Shown here in pieces: positions 44,245 through 57,646 of a DNA stretch of 64,000 nt. The notes under the pieces were generated by a model. That model did not search any database. It saw only the letters and a program-made list of their open reading frames with translations, and was not told the DNA's origin. This DNA is from Ceraceosorus guamensis (Eukaryota > Basidiomycota > Exobasidiomycetes > Ceraceosorales > Ceraceosoraceae): NCBI RefSeq assembly GCF_003144195.1, contig NW_020290001.1:424717-488716 (forward strand), read 5' to 3'. Each line of letters starts with the position of its first letter. The first letter of the stretch is position 1. A program made the position numbers and the translations under genes.

Positions 44245-47200
44245 ATGGATGGAAGCGCGATCTCAGAGGCACACCCTCAAAGACGGTACCATGATGCGCA
44301 ATACGCCCCTGCTCAGTCAAAGGGGGACTGCCGCTCTTCCCCGTCCGGCGAGGTGACACGCGGGATTGAAGCCGAGTCAGGGAAGATGGCGACCCCATCG
44401 GCTTCACTTGGAGCTTCCTCCGTCCAAGCACCAATCCAGTCGCCACGCCCGATAGGACCTGCATCTTCGTCCCAGGCCGAATCTGGCGCCGGTCTTCACA
44501 TCAGTCTTCCCCCTGGTGTGCCTGTGCCCCACTCCAGCGTCTTTTCTCCGCCCGCTCATCGCTCGGCAAGTCTAGCCACAAGACGGTCCTACATGAACAG
44601 TGGCGCCGATTCGAGCACAGCATCTGGCCTTCGCAGTCCTTCGCCAACGGCTGCCTCGAATGCCACGAAGGCTGCTGGTGCACCGCAGCGAGCCGCAAAT
44701 GAAGCCCAGTCGCGCGTCCAGTCTTCTTCAGTTCAAGCGGCGAATCCATCGCCTGACATTTTAGCTGGCGCCGCAAATGGAGGTGTGGCCCCAACGTTTG
44801 CGAATCCGTTCGCAAATCCCGTAGGAACGTCTTCTACCTCTGCCAATACATTAGGCATTGGTGAAGTCAAGGCGGACAGCTATCAGCCTCGCGAGCCGCG
44901 CGAGCCTAGACATGCCCTGGCGCGAGCACGTAGCGTGGCGGGAGATCTCCGAGGCGGAAACATCGGCACTGAGGCGGACAACGCCACGAAGCCACCGCCA
45001 AGCGATTCGCCCAGCTCTTTCGTACTAGCGCCCAGCGCCAAAAGTACGCCCGGAAGAGCCTTGGGGTCTATGGCGCAAGACGATGATGGAAGCGAAGAGA
45101 GGGATTCGTTTCCGACCAGTAGCACAGCTGTGATCGATGGGAAGGAGTTCGACTTTACTCTCCCTCCTGCCGTTATGAGCAGTGGCAGAAAGGCAAGCGT
45201 GAGCCTTCAGCTTTTCAAAGAGACAGGCTCAAGCAGCAACGTGCCGCATGTAGGGACATCGAGCGACGACTCGCCCGACACTCTCAGCAGAAGTCTTCGC
45301 AAGACCACGCACAGCCCAAAGTATAAGGCCGGGGAGCGCACAGCACGTAGGCGGAGCGTGACTCCAGCAAAGGTGTCGAGATTGGGCGGCAGCGCAATAC
45401 AGCCTGCATCAGAGTCAACGGCCACAGAAGACGAGGAGGACAGTTCTAGCCCCTTGTCCACCCGTCTATCTCGGCACATCACAGTCTCTCCACGAGCCGC
45501 ACTTTTGGATCTGCCGCCCGCAGCTAGTCCTTATGGCAGCTTTCAGACGCAAGGCAACCTAGTCCTGCAGCCAGCGACTCCATTGACTCTTTTGGCAAAG
45601 TCGAGACTGAACGAGGATGGTACTGTTAGCAGCCAACTTCGGAGGGCCTCGTCAGTCAAAAGCGCCGACAGAACATCTCGACCTCGTAGAATGTCTCGTG
45701 GAAGCTCTATTGCGGACGGGGCAGCCGTAGATGAGAGCGAAGAACTAACCTCTTCTGATGAAGATGAGGTGGTCGAAGATAACCTGGACGAGAGCGATGA
45801 GGACGAGGAGCTGTTTGATGATTCTGAGAGCTCCGAACAGTCTTACGACAGGGAGGAAGGAGAGCACGCGGATGGCCGTGCGTCGTATTTGGATCTACGC
45901 ACTGGTCAACGGCGCAACAGTGAAGTCTCGCAGCAACGAGACGACTCCAAATTTGCTCAGAAGGAATTGAGCGGCGCGATCGCGATACCGTCGAGATCCA
46001 TATCTCGCGCCGCTTCACGTCGAGAGGCGCGCAGTGAGGACCGAAGTGGTCGCTATCGCAGGGAAGGTCTTGTGCAGCCACCAGCCGTGGTGCAGCTCCA
46101 GCCGTTCTCGAATCAGGTCGGCGGCCATAGCTCCATTTTCCAGTTCTCCCGACGAGCAGTGTGCAAGCCTCTGGTCAGTCGCGAAAATCAATTCTATGAA
46201 GCTGTGGAAAGGGATCATCCTCGTCTGCTCTCCTTCATTCCTCAGTATCTCGGTGTACTCAACGTGACCTATCGCCACGTGGAGAAGTCACACGATCCTG
46301 CCAAAAATGACCGAGCTTCTTCTGCCCAAGCAGTAGCAGCCGAGCCCAGCGGTACCACCGAGCCTTCTGATCCTAGCAGTCTCTCACGCCCTGCAACAGC
46401 GCGGCGGCGCGTCTTCGAAGGTCAAAACGAGCACGAAGATGAAGTGCCCGAAGTTGCTTTGAGCATGAATAGGCACATCATACCAGACTGGATGCTTGGC
46501 GGCACGAGCGGGGCCCGACAGACGTCTCACTCACCCGGCCGGAATCGAAAAAGGGCCTCTGGCCTTAATTCAGCGCGTACCAGTCGCTCTGCAGAGCGAA
46601 CGCTCAGCACGCTTCCCCTGAGTTCGAGCGCCGAAGCCCCCTCGGACGGTCCCCACAATTTCTCACCTGCACTGAGACCGTCATTGAATCACGCCTCTAC
46701 AATCGGCTCGCCGTCTGTCAGTCCCATTACCTCCGCAGGCGCATGGTCAGAAAGGTCGCAGCATCAATTCGCCTCGAAGGGCTTGTCGAGTGAAGAAAGA
46801 GAAAGCTCGCGCAGACCTCCAAACTCCGCTCATGGCGATGCAGCATCTGAAGACCAGCGTCCACACTTTGGACGACGGGCCAGTGCGGGTGCATTTGGAC
46901 CTTGTAACCTGTTCGCAGGCCGTGGCTGCACGTCGGTCAATCGGCGATTACAGGAGCAAGTCTTGCGCGAGGTCTTCAGTGGTCCAACACCCCGAGACGA
47001 CGATGGTGCGGCAGGCCCTGGATGGGGCCGAACGAAGCGCAACGCGCGAAAACACCGCAGGAGGCTAGAAAAGGCTTGGCAAGAGAGCGAGGAAGGCGCC
47101 AGTCGAAGCGCGGTGTCAAGGCCGGAGCAGGCAGAGCCTGCGTCGAAGAGAGCCTCGGGAAGCGCTGTAGTAGCGAGCCTTGCGCTTCGTGAAGCCGGAA

Positions 47201-49089
47201 AGCCAAGTCTTCCGAGCTCTAAGCCATTGTCTCGCCCGGGCAGGATGCCATCCACTCCTCCACGATCTCCTCCTTTACCTCCTTCGATCGCAAACAGCCC
47301 ACTCTCAGTCAGGTCTTCGGATGCAAAGGTACGACAGCCGCGCTTTCATGCACCTGGCGAGCTTTTGAGTCTCGACGATCCCGTGTCGACGAAAGGCAAC
47401 CCTGCGCCACAAGCATCCGAAATGGAAGCAGCTGTGCCGCGCCGTTTCCGTCGTGTTCACAGTGACGCCGCCTTGTCTTTCAAAAGTGCTGCTACCTTTG
47501 GCTTCACGCCGACAGAATCCTCTGTGGGCACCCCAGATGAAGCTCGTAGCGGCTGGACCTCCACTAGCCGCGAATCGGCCACTGTGGCAACGTCGGAGAA
47601 CGTAGAGACATGCTCCGGCTCGCCACCTCAGCCCCATGGTCGAAGGGCGTCCACGGACAGCAGACTCTTCTCGATGGAGGATCTGGGTCTTGACAGCGAT
47701 CAATTAAGGGCGCAGAAAGCAGAGGCGTCGTCTGAGCATACAGGTCTAGCATTGGATGATGCTCGCCAAAAGACGCCGCGGCCATTCCAGGGAACGAATG
47801 GGATCTCATCCAATGATAGTCGTGCAGGACTGCCTGGCAGCTCCGAGGTGCCCGCGACCACGCTCGGCGAGCCCGCGCTCCAGGCAGCGGCCAACGCAGC
47901 AGCAGCAGCGGCTGCTGATGTCGGGGATGCTGTCGACCCGTCATCTGCGCGGCAGGAGCAATTTTTGCTCATGGAGGACTTGACTGGGCGATTGCGGTCG
48001 CCTTGTGTTCTCGATTTGAAGATGGGCACGCGCCAGTATGGCCTTGACGCAACCGAAGCCAAGAAGCGAAGTCAAACGAAAAAGTGTGACAAGACTACTA
48101 GCCGAACGCATGGCGTACGCATCTGCGGTATGCAGGCCTACGACGCCAAGAACGATACCTTCATCTTCCAGGACAAGTACTATGGTCGCAAAATTGCGCC
48201 ATCCGACTTTGCGCATGCACTAGGGCGCTTTTTCGACGATGGACGTCACCTGCTCCTGCACCATGTGCCCGTGATTCTGGAGAAGCTTTATCGACTAGCG
48301 CGCATCATCAATGGGCTGAGCGGCTATCGCTTTTATGCAAGCAGTCTGCTCTTCATATATGATGGAGATCAAGAGACCCAATTTAGGTTGGAAAAGGAGT
48401 TTGAGAGTCGCACCAAACGTGGCATAGCCGGAGTCTCGCCAGGTCTAGCCGACAGTATCGATTGCAGTCCTCTGGTAATGCCGGCTGACACCTCGGCTGA
48501 AGGTGCTTCGCTTCCCGGGGTTTGGTCCTCACACAGCCTGGATCGCGCAGACGGCGTTGCGCCAGGTTCCTTCGGTCCGACCACGCAACTGTCCACCTCA
48601 AGCTCTCTCAACGCCGAGAGCCCCTTTGCGAAGGAGGAACATGCGTTGCACGCATCTGTGACTTCGGTGCCCAGCTCTATGCCGCCCGCACGTCGCCGGC
48701 GACGTCGCGGAGAAATCAACATTAGGATCATCGACTTTGCCCATTGCACCACAGGGTCCGACTTTTTCTATCCGGCTCACGAGGGCGACGAGCCGCCTTT
48801 GCCAGGGATGCCAGAGGCTAGATATCCTCCCGGTCTGCGCGATGGTCCCGATAGCGGCTACCTGTACGGACTGCAGCATCTGGCGGCGTCGTTCGAAGAG
48901 ATTTGGGAATTCGAACGCCAACTTCGTCGAGAGACGGCCCGTCAGTCTGCGCGCGATGCTGGCGGCGATGAAGGGCAGATTCTGCTTGCGGCCAATGAGG
49001 CTGATGTCGGCCCCTTGCGCATAGACGGCGCAGGTATCTTTGGCGAGATTTTCGGGCCACAAGGTCTGAATGGCTACGTCTCTACGTGA
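44245..49089 (+). CDS. KCS1: Inositol hexakisphosphate kinase (Kcs1 type)
   Basis: A single 1614-residue exon. Kcs1/IP6K enzymes phosphorylate InsP6 to 5-InsP7, which controls phosphate sensing, vacuoles and stress responses. Diagnostic parts are the N-terminal fungal block [19 protein letters not shown] (about residue 620), the inositol-kinase signature [14 protein letters not shown] (from residue 1253), [18 protein letters not shown] (about 1370) and the metal-binding [11 protein letters not shown] (about 1496). Residues 1-600 and about 690-1250 are Ser/Pro/Ala/Glu-rich and probably disordered, with an acidic stretch near residue 515. The last 100 residues after DFAH are typical: [17 protein letters not shown]. 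The start is the first in-frame ATG after a likely 5'-UTR intron. It is larger than yeast Kcs1 (about 1050 residues) because of the low-complexity insertions. Confidence 0.93.
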   Translation: MDGSAISEAHPQRRYHDAQYAPAQSKGDCRSSPSGEVTRGIEAESGKMATPSASLGASSVQAPIQSPRPIGPASSSQAESGAGLHISLPPGVPVPHSSVFSPPAHRSASLATRRSYMNSGADSSTASGLRSPSPTAASNATKAAGAPQRAANEAQSRVQSSSVQAANPSPDILAGAANGGVAPTFANPFANPVGTSSTSANTLGIGEVKADSYQPREPREPRHALARARSVAGDLRGGNIGTEADNATKPPPSDSPSSFVLAPSAKSTPGRALGSMAQDDDGSEERDSFPTSSTAVIDGKEFDFTLPPAVMSSGRKASVSLQLFKETGSSSNVPHVGTSSDDSPDTLSRSLRKTTHSPKYKAGERTARRRSVTPAKVSRLGGSAIQPASESTATEDEEDSSSPLSTRLSRHITVSPRAALLDLPPAASPYGSFQTQGNLVLQPATPLTLLAKSRLNEDGTVSSQLRRASSVKSADRTSRPRRMSRGSSIADGAAVDESEELTSSDEDEVVEDNLDESDEDEELFDDSESSEQSYDREEGEHADGRASYLDLRTGQRRNSEVSQQRDDSKFAQKELSGAIAIPSRSISRAASRREARSEDRSGRYRREGLVQPPAVVQLQPFSNQVGGHSSIFQFSRRAVCKPLVSRENQFYEAVERDHPRLLSFIPQYLGVLNVTYRHVEKSHDPAKNDRASSAQAVAAEPSGTTEPSDPSSLSRPATARRRVFEGQNEHEDEVPEVALSMNRHIIPDWMLGGTSGARQTSHSPGRNRKRASGLNSARTSRSAERTLSTLPLSSSAEAPSDGPHNFSPALRPSLNHASTIGSPSVSPITSAGAWSERSQHQFASKGLSSEERESSRRPPNSAHGDAASEDQRPHFGRRASAGAFGPCNLFAGRGCTSVNRRLQEQVLREVFSGPTPRDDDGAAGPGWGRTKRNARKHRRRLEKAWQESEEGASRSAVSRPEQAEPASKRASGSAVVASLALREAGKPSLPSSKPLSRPGRMPSTPPRSPPLPPSIANSPLSVRSSDAKVRQPRFHAPGELLSLDDPVSTKGNPAPQASEMEAAVPRRFRRVHSDAALSFKSAATFGFTPTESSVGTPDEARSGWTSTSRESATVATSENVETCSGSPPQPHGRRASTDSRLFSMEDLGLDSDQLRAQKAEASSEHTGLALDDARQKTPRPFQGTNGISSNDSRAGLPGSSEVPATTLGEPALQAAANAAAAAAADVGDAVDPSSARQEQFLLMEDLTGRLRSPCVLDLKMGTRQYGLDATEAKKRSQTKKCDKTTSRTHGVRICGMQAYDAKNDTFIFQDKYYGRKIAPSDFAHALGRFFDDGRHLLLHHVPVILEKLYRLARIINGLSGYRFYASSLLFIYDGDQETQFRLEKEFESRTKRGIAGVSPGLADSIDCSPLVMPADTSAEGASLPGVWSSHSLDRADGVAPGSFGPTTQLSTSSSLNAESPFAKEEHALHASVTSVPSSMPPARRRRRRGEINIRIIDFAHCTTGSDFFYPAHEGDEPPLPGMPEARYPPGLRDGPDSGYLYGLQHLAASFEEIWEFERQLRRETARQSARDAGGDEGQILLAANEADVGPLRIDGAGIFGEIFGPQGLNGYVST

Positions 49090-51120
49090 CGCTCCTTTTG
49101 CTCCTGGTAGAGCAACAGAACAACATGTACGCCAAAATCATCGATCCTCACCTGGAACACCACACGCCGCGCTCGCTTTAAAATTTCTCTCGTGTACCTT
49201 TCCCCACCCATATGCATTTCTTGCTGCAATGTCACTCGCATCATCCCGAATCATTCTTCGCTCCGTCTGTGCCTTGCAGCTTGCTCGCCTTCCCACCTGA
49301 GACGCTTCACGGTAGGTCGATAGGCGAGGCGAAAGTTTCACTCGTGACCGAAGATGGCTCCAAGCCAAGCCGCAGACCCGCCGCGCCACGTCGGTGCTGT
49401 GGCGTGCGGAAGCCTGTTGATGTAGGACAAGCGTCCCTGCGAAGTTCTTGATCAGCAGCCAACAAAGCAGGTGTCAAGAAGCGTCAAGCATGCCTTTGCG
49501 ATTTCGCGCCGTACGTGCAAGAGACGTCGTTTCCACACCTAAATTTTCACGATTGTCTGCCGCCTCTCAGCCCTTCCCCCTCCCTCCTTCTCTTCTTCGT
49601 GACGAGTGCAAAGAGCGAGCGAGCGTACGCGGCGAGCCTTGCGTTACCTCACCGCGGCGGTACATTGCTTAATCTTAGTCAGCACACAGACCCGCCGCGC
49701 GCAGACGCTACTGGGCGCGAAACAATTACATGTAACCGCTCCCGGTTGCCCAAGTCGAGCACGAAAATGGCCCACGGTCCCTGATTGTCTCGGTCAGCAC
49801 ACTTCCGACCTCGATTGACGGTCTTCTTGATCTGCCTTTACCGATGATCAGGCCAGGCCAGGCCAAAGTCCCGAAGCGGCAGCCGAGTCCAACGCCACAC
49901 TCTAAACGCGCATGGTCCATTTGTGTGTGCAGTACTTACTTGCATGGTGTTTGATTGTCAGCGCGACCGTCGCGCATATTGCCGACATGATGGCAATGCT
50001 CGAGAGTGCATCCGCTGTGTGAGTTTTGTACGCCTGGATGACTGCACAGAAGGCCCGCGAGAGGAACAAGAAGCGAGTGCCGCATAGCGGACAGGTGGCT
50101 TGGCAGCGCGAGGCAATCGTGAGACCTTAGGCGATCCTGATCCGGACCTTGATGATTAATTGCAAGTTTGTGCTCATGTCAGCCGGCAAAAGCCATGGTC
50201 CCCGCAAATCGGGGGGCCCCTCAACGACAGGTAATATAAATACATAGCAGAGCTCGCGGTACGGCATTCATCATTTCATTCAAATTGTAATTTAATCGTG
50301 ATTTACATGCACCGCCATCATATGCGGCGGCTATAGGGTATCGCGACAGCTATTCAAGATTATTATAGGTTTCATGCAACTCGTTAACACAAATCACCGC
50401 TAAAGAGCACGACGCAGCTCAGCCAGCCCGCAGAGCCCTGATCGGCCATGCATCTATGTATGCGCACGCATGCGAGTTAGAGCTGGTGCAGACAAATTGT
50501 GCTTATGAATTCAAAAACATGAGCGCGGGGAGCTGTCGTTGGACGCGCGGTGCCGCTACGCTGGCCCGGCAGATTGAGCGCATGCATCGATGCGGCAGGT
50601 ATGGGCGCGGGGATCTGGTCATCCCATGCAGTCACGATGAGTCTGAGTCATGCATCAGACAGTCAAGTCGCGGTCGCGCAGTGGCGCGTGCACAGGCCTA
50701 TACGCGTGATGGCGCCGCGCGAGGCTGATGCATGCGCAGAGATTCTCGATCTTCATCACCTTGCCCGGCGCATCGCGCGGATTACTTGAGCGCGCCACAG
50801 CAGCAGCATGCAGCGCGCAGCGGCGAGGTGAGCGGCCGCCCTTTGACCTCAGCGATCCATATTATTTCCATGTGATTTGAACCTCATCGTCGTGCATCAA
50901 GGCTTGCTGCACTGTGACTGTGACTTAGTCACACAAATCGCACCGTCGGCTCCCTGCTTGGTCCCTTGGTCGCCGCTACGCTCTGCTGTGGACCGTCATC
51001 AGAGTCTCTGTTCTGGAAGCGCACAGCGGTGAGTGTGCGCCATCCACTCACTGTGCACCCAACTCACGATTCTTCATACACAGCGCTCGGCTCTTCTAGC
51101 GCTTGCACACCGCGATATAG

Positions 51121-51163
<43 letters not shown>

Positions 51164-51966
51164 TAAGCACGCACGCGCACCACCTGCTGGAATCCTTTGC
51201 CTTGCCCATGTCTCACTCACATCGTACAGCGCGAGACCCACATAGATCTCGTCTTGGCGATGTGCTAAGCTTGACTCGCTCGCTCTATAGGCGAGCCAAG
51301 ATTTCAATGTTTTTGATTTGCAAGCATTTCGAGATTCCACGCGCGAGAGCAAACAAGCCTTCAAAGGTGTGTGTGGTCTGCTGCATATATGCAAGAGACC
51401 GCCATCAACAGCCTATGCAAAGGCGCGTGAATTTGAGCTAATCTCACCTAAGAACCTTTGTAATCATCCTTGTAGCAATCCGAGATCTTGCAGCCCAGCT
51501 AGAACTCATTCGATTTTTGGCGCGCAAAGCCTCAGGCCTGGCGGAAACGCATGGACTTTATTTGACTGTCCAACGGCCTGCTTACTTGATCCTCCTTCCG
51601 CGTTGGTGCGGCCTTGACTCAGCGAGCGGCCCGAGTCGTCACTAAGGAACCGACTGGTTAGCAAGCTTTGTGGTTCTTCCACTTACTCAAAGGCTTTGCC
51701 CTGATGCTCCCCCATTCTCACCACCAGATCGCTCTGTTAGCCACGCTTCCACCACGTATTTGTCAACGCCACCATCATACATCGCGTCCCTACGTATTCG
51801 ACGACTCAAGACACTGCGTGGCGACCGAATATCGGCGTTCTCTTTACCAATTACCAGCCTTCTCCTTTTCGACCACCACTGCAGAATCCATCGAGCCCAG
51901 ACACAGCAAGCCTGAAAAGGCTTTTGGTGTCTGAACATCAGCACGGCATCATAAGGCTCCTTTAAG
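49090..51966. other. 2.9 kb gene-free region
   Basis: Between the Kcs1-type gene and the RING/LON gene, both on the plus strand. No coding region or RNA gene is supported. The stretch 50221-50420 is clearly more AT-rich than its surroundings. A GCT repeat lies at 51122-51162, and TCACGA/TCGTGA motifs occur near 50301 and 50630. The promoter of the RING/LON gene is at the right end. Confidence 0.5.
51122..51162. repeat. (GCT)13 microsatellite
   Basis: About thirteen perfect GCT units. It is not inside a supported coding region, so it would not encode a homopolymer. It is likely to vary in length between strains. Confidence 0.9.
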
Positions 51967-54900
51967 ATGTCGGTAGCGAACGCGGAAGCTGTAAGCCGCA
52001 GGGATTTGGCAGTATCGGATGAACCACTGTCTGTGTCAGAAGCCACAGCCATTGCTGGCGACCACCACGACGGCTCGCCACCTTCGTCCTCGCAGAGCAA
52101 CTGCGGCAGCTCTGAAGGTGCTTCGAGCGACGCCACGACTAGGAAAGAGGCGCGCTTTACGACTTCTCGCAGCAACGCTACTCCTGCGAGCGAGCGCGAC
52201 ACTGTTGCCGCCGCTGGCAGCATCTCAACACCTACAGGAATGGTGGAGGCACCGGGCTTGGGTAGGACAGTGACACTGGAAGGTGAGTCAGCGCTCCAAT
52301 TTCAGTGTATCGGGCAGTGATGCAGGCGCGCTGTGCGATTGCGTGAATCGGGTGTGTCCGCACGGCTGCTGGAAGTGGTCTCACAATGTCGGGCCCTATG
52401 CATACGTGCTGACTGCTGACCACTGCGTCGCCACCTTCAGATGCCAAGCGGACGCTGCAGGGCCGCGCCTCTGGCCGAACAGAGTCAACTGGCTTCGTGA
52501 ATCCGCGCAAGGCCCGCCAGACACTGGAGGATGCTGGAGGCACCGGCTCATCTAGCGCTTCTGGTAGCATTGCGACGCAACGTCACGCGGCTCTTCAAGC
52601 AAGAGAGGCTGCTGCTCGCCTCCTCGACATGATCAAGTGTGCAGCTTGTGGTCAAACTTTCCGCGATCCGGTCACTCTACCGTGTGGCCACAGCACCTGC
52701 ATGGGCTGCGTTTTGGAGCGCGTGAACGAGGACCGCACCATGACCACCATGCCTTGCTCAAGTCATGTGCCGCCGCGTTTGCCTCTCTGCGCAACTGCAG
52801 TGCCCTGCTCGGTCTCTGGATGTCAACGTTCTGCCATCGGCCGAGGTTTGGGGGTTTGGGCGGGGCATCAAGCACGTTGGGGCCCGCCCTCCGCATCGCA
52901 GTCTGCATCGGAAGCAGGTCTCTCAGCTCGCGTGACCAGCGAGGGTCCAGGCTTCGTGCCCCTGGACGGCTTCGTCATCGCTCAGCCCGACCAGTCCGTC
53001 GGTCTCACCGTTGTGCCACCTCAGAGGAAGGGTGACGAAGCATCATACACTACGTCGCCCTTTACACTCGCGAGCGGCGGTCGGTCGTCCGGAGACAGCC
53101 TTCGTCTTGATGTCACCTTGTCGAAAGCCATCGATGCTCTGCGGCGCTATGCACATATGCCTCTCGCGCCCGATCCTTCCTCAGAAGCTCCGACCACGTC
53201 TTTGCACGGCCTGCGGTCACTGGCGTCTGGCAGCAGATCAGTTCGGCAATATACAGGCACTCAAGGGTCTACTGCATTCCTTCGCTCGGGAAGTGAGACA
53301 GGCAGCGCATTTTCCCGCGCTCGCCGACGCGGTGTTCGCGGTCACCATGTCCGCTCTCTCCGCTCTTCAGCACTTCCAGGTCGACGAACATCTCGCCTGA
53401 CGGATCACCATGCTGATGACGATCGCGTCGCCATAGCGCCAAATTTTCTGCCCATGCTTGGTGGTAGCGAAGAGGGCAGGGAATCGGGCTCCGTCGGCGG
53501 AGTGCACGCCACCTCCGAGACTGACGACGACGATCAAGACGTGCTTGAAGCCGATCATCACGAATTTGACGCGGACGGATCTTCAAGCTCGCACTTGTCA
53601 TGGTATTCGACCCGCGAAGAACCTTACGATCGCGGCGATCACGCAGACTTTGAGGATCACTACTCAGTGCCCGAGGAGGGTGACGATCCGGACTTCGGGG
53701 GCGCTTACTCCAGACCTTCCGCCGCTTACGTAGCGCGGCATCATCGCTTCAATCCAGATGCCTCTGCCTCCGGCTGGGCTTCCCGACCCAGCGCATCCGA
53801 CACCACAGTCTCAAAACGACACCGCAGACGCTCTCTCTTTGGCTCAAAGTTGCCAACGTCAGATCGCGCCATCGAGGCTGACTCAGAATGGGACACCGAG
53901 ACCTCCTCACGAGGTTCGCTCAGTGCGAAACCCGCCCTGATCAGCCAATCTGACGACACTGCTCGTTCCTCTGCAACACTGGACGAGCTCCACTCTGAAC
54001 TGGTCGACGTCTTGGAATGTCAGTTGTGCTATCTGCTGCTGCACGAGCCTCTCACGACGCCTTGCGGCCATACCTTCTGTCGGACTTGCTTTGCGCGAAG
54101 TCTGGACCACAGCAGCAATTGTCCGCTCTGTCGCGCTTCGCTTCCGGCCATTTCATTCTTCCAGGATCACCCGCCCAATCACACTCTGCTCACGCTTCTG
54201 ACTTCGTCGTACGCCAACGACGGAGATTTGACGAGACACAGCAAGCTTCTAGAGCCCGCAGCAAACGCCACAATGGATGTGAAGCTGCAAGCTGCTGTTG
54301 ATTGGGCCTCGCTTCCACCAGACATTCGCGGTCTTCAGCGCCTGTACACTGAGCGAAAGACAGCTCTGGAGCAAGAAGAGCGTGAAGCTCGCCTCTCCAC
54401 CCCCATCTTTGTCTGCACCGTGGGCTTCCCAGAGATGCCCACTATACTGCACATTTTCGAACCACGGTACCGTTTGATGATCAGACGCTGCGTCGAGAGC
54501 GGTAATCCGAGGTTCGGGATGGTTTTGCATTCACGCGACTCGCCGGGAGGGATGAGCGAATATGGTACCATGCTGGACATTAAGAGCGTCCAGATGCTGC
54601 CCGACGGTCGCTCGATGATCGAGACGGTGGGCTCGGATCGCTTCCGCCTTCACGAGATGGGATCGTTAGACGGCTACATCGTTGGCCGAATAGAGACCGT
54701 CAGCGATTTTGGCGCCTCGCAAGAACAACAACTTGAGCAAGCAGCCATGGCTCGCAATGCTGCCAAAGACCGCGCGGAAGCCGCGCATGGCGCGCAAGAG
54801 GCCACCTCTTCGTCTCGACAGGAACGATCAAGCGTCCCACCAGAGGTTCCTGAAGCAACTCAAGCCGAGGACTTTATCGTTCAGCCCGATTACGAGGCGA

Positions 54901-55241
54901 CCGAGTTGGCTCAGGTCGGACTGCCTCCGCTCGAAGCGCATCAACACGAGCCTTCCACGGCGGAGATGATCGCGACGTGCATGACTTTCATCTCTGAACT
55001 GAGATCAGGCACCGCGCCTTGGCTAGTCACGCGCATCAACCACACCTACGGCCCCATGCCAGATGTGCACGAAGTAGCGAAGCTCAGCTTTTGGATGGCT
55101 TTGGTCATGCCCATAGACGAACACGAAAAGGCTAGGCTCTTGCCCATCCGCAGTCCACGCATCCGTATGCGAGTCGTAGTCTACTGGATCGAGCAGCTCA
55201 GAAGCACGTGGTGGTATTCGAGCGGTTGTTCGGTGTCATGA
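51967..55241 (+). CDS. RING and LON-substrate-binding domain protein (LONRF-like)
   Basis: Two exons (51967-52282, 52441-55241) give 1038 residues. LON-RING proteins are presumed E3 ubiquitin ligases that use the LON fold to bind substrates in the cytosol or nucleus. RING 1 starts near residue 171 (KCAACGQTFRDPVTLPCGHSTC). Its final cysteine pair comes only after an unusually long loop, as PCSVSGC followed by QRSAIGRGLG. RING 2, near residue 631, is canonical: LECQLCYLLLHEPLTTPCGH, then CRTCF and CPLCRASLP. The LON domain follows from about residue 758 (STPIFVCTVGFPEMPTILH, FEPRYRLMIRRCVESG, MIETVGSDRFRLHE) to near the C-terminus (RMRVVVYWIEQLRSTWW). The central 330 residues are Ser/Asp-rich linker. 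The 158-nt intron join restores DAKRTLQGRASG with correct phase. Confidence 0.85.
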
Positions 55242-55640
55242 TGTCTTGCGCTGCTCGTACCTACTCCTCTCCATTCTTTGACTTTTCAACTTTACTTTCT
55301 GCTGCTCTCTTTTCCTCGATCTCCCCTGCGCGTCCAACTCCTCGGTCACGTTGCCGCGGCGGAGTCTCTGTATCAACGCTCATTAATATGCCACCTCCAC
55401 ATCGCCCTTTTCGGACTCGTCACCTTGGCTGCCCAGCAGCACCTCTCGCGCGCAGCGTGCCCTTCAACCCCCCTTGTCGCTTTCTTCACACTCTTCCGCA
55501 TCTGTATTCTTCATTCCAACGGAAGCCTTTCATCCAATGACAAGACCGTTGAGTTCTATGCAGGTTCATTTGTTTGCCCTGGGGGTATCTATTGCGTCTT
55601 TCCAGGGGTTGGGATCGAACAAAAATGACCCTGCATTGCT
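55242..55640. other. Convergent 3' spacer
   Basis: 399 bp between the LON-RING stop and the fluoride exporter stop. It is CT-rich on the left. It contains no coding region that I can support; overlapping frames are short and lack motifs. Confidence 0.45.
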
Positions 55641-57020
55641 CTACCCGACTGGGTACAGGCCAACGCAGCTGCCGTCCATGCCCAAGCTCCACCACGGCGA
55701 TCCGATGATGAGCACACAGATGGCGATTCCAGCTATGTAGCTGACAGCTGCGTACCAGACCGCAGATCTACCCTTGGCTGCCCTGAGCTCGGCTGCAAAG
55801 GTGCTGATGGTGCTCAGACAACCGCAAAAGCCTTCTTCTAAACCATAGGCGGCTGCGCAGCCCGTCATGGAGTACGCGCCGCCTCCCGCCGACCCGGCTG
55901 CTCGACCTACGTGTTGCAGGACGAAAGCGGCACCGACGAACAGCGTGGCTACGAGATTGGCAGCCAGCGTGCCTAGGCTGAGCTTGGAAGAACGCGATGC
56001 TGGGAGAGGGTTGAGGAAGCTGAGATACCAACGCAGCACGCATCCTGGTGGAGACATGACCAGACTGAAGGTGATGCGTCGCCAAGGAGCGTAAAAAGCG
56101 CACAGAAGAGCCGAACCGACCCAGAAAGCTAGGCCGAGGACGAAACAGGAAAAATCTAGCACTCTGCTCTGATCACCCACGACTCGGGGGCCTTCGCGTG
56201 ATTCGAAGGCTCGCGCTGAAGCGCCGTGGGTGAAGGGTGCCTCGCGCAGCACATCCTCCGACTCCTGTTCGGGTACGCCTTTGTGTTCTTGTGGTTGCCC
56301 GGACGACGCATTGCGGTCTTGCGTCTGGGTGCCACTCGATGCCTCTGCGCTGCGAAATTCAGTCGAGGCATTCTGCCTGACTGTGTCCAACTGTACTTCT
56401 GATGATGTATGCGCACCTCTACGAGGGCCGAGTACGCGGAGCAAGAGGCTGAAAGGTAAGAACTCGGCAAAGTGGTGGCCTGCTGATAGACAGGCCAAGG
56501 AGACGGCGAGCGTAGCAATAGTCTGCGTCAATCCGTCCATCGCCTGTGCGTTTGGGAAAGGGGGCAGGCACATTTCTCAGCAAAGCAGACTTGACTTGGT
56601 GAGAGCGAAGTCCGGCCCGTATTGGCTCACATTGTAAAAGCCGCTCCTGCCATGATGATACTGATCGCCATACGCTCTAAAGCATTCCAGCACCCAAACG
56701 CTAAACGTGGTGATGCAGCCGCATAGTCCAGTGGTGATGGCGGTATAGAGCGGCGGATAAAGATCGTCGATGGATTTCTTGTTGGACATTGCCCAACCCA
56801 TGATGAAGCAGCCTAAACCTTGCGCCCAGATGACGGGCGCGATGGATTGACCTGGATAAGTGTTGATGGCTACCAAACCCAGACGGGCTAGAGTGCCCCA
56901 CAAAGAGGAGAATGTGAGAAGACCGAGGATGGATAGGTGTCGACTGAGAGGTGGCAGGACTATAAGCGGCGCACTGCTACCGTCGCTGCCGGCCTGTTTG
57001 CGACCCGTGGAAGGCACCAT
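55641..57020 (-). CDS. FEX1: Fluoride exporter, two-domain FEX/CrcB type
   Basis: Two exons (56631-57020, 55641-56543) give 430 residues. FEX proteins export fluoride across the plasma membrane and are two fused CrcB domains. Domain 1 has GTLARLGLVAINTYPGQ, then GCFIMGWAMSNKKS and TGLCGCITTFSVW. Domain 2 has PPGCVLRWYLSFLNP, NLVATLFVGAAFVLQH and GLEEGFCGCLSTISTFAAEL. Both copies keep the GxCGCxTTF/STISTF pore segment. About eight to nine transmembrane helices are visible, and a polar loop of about 90 residues separates the two domains. The start at 57020 (MVPSTG) is the first ATG; the frame is open upstream only with a GTG. It is a single-copy resistance gene, usually constitutive. Confidence 0.93.
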
Positions 57021-57646
57021 GTTTGAATCGGGTGCTGCTCCATGCGCCGCTGACACGTTGCCGTTGTGAGGTGAGTGCGAAGCGAGCCACGAGCGCTATT
57101 CTCAGAAGCGCTTGAAGGAAGCAAGTCGGTTGAATGCGTCATCTGTTAGACATGGCAGACGAGGTGGACTCGCAGCACAAGTTTTGGTGAGGTGAAGGCG
57201 TCTGGTGATGTTGACGGGGCGTGTAGGAAGGGCGTAGGACTTCGGGGCTGAGAAGAAGATGCCGCTGTAGTCACGAGTACGTGTTGCTGGGATACACTAC
57301 TGATTGGAAGGGAGAGCGTGAGCGGGCATGGCAAGGGTCCAAGCCCAGTCACAGTAGCTACAGTGTATAGCTACCTGCGCTGTGCGCGCGGCAAGCATCG
57401 TCGTTGCTGACGCCCGTGATGCACGCACGATTCATGAATCGCTGCGCGCTAAGCTGCTGCCGCGCTTGCGATATGAAGTCACGCAGCTCGACGCGGCCTC
57501 GCCCGTTCCTTCCCTCCATCAACCTGCTGCGGCTCTGTCACCAGTCCAACACGCGACGATCTGATCTTTTTCAGGCGAAAGCTTTCATTCGGATTGGCCG
57601 TTGGATGTGACAAGACCCTCTCGAGGCCTGCATTGTGTGGAAAAGC
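57021..57646. other. Divergent promoter region (FEX / calpain)
   Basis: 626 bp between divergent start codons. It contains a TCACGAGTACGTG element near 57272. No TATA box or coding region was recognised. Confidence 0.45.
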
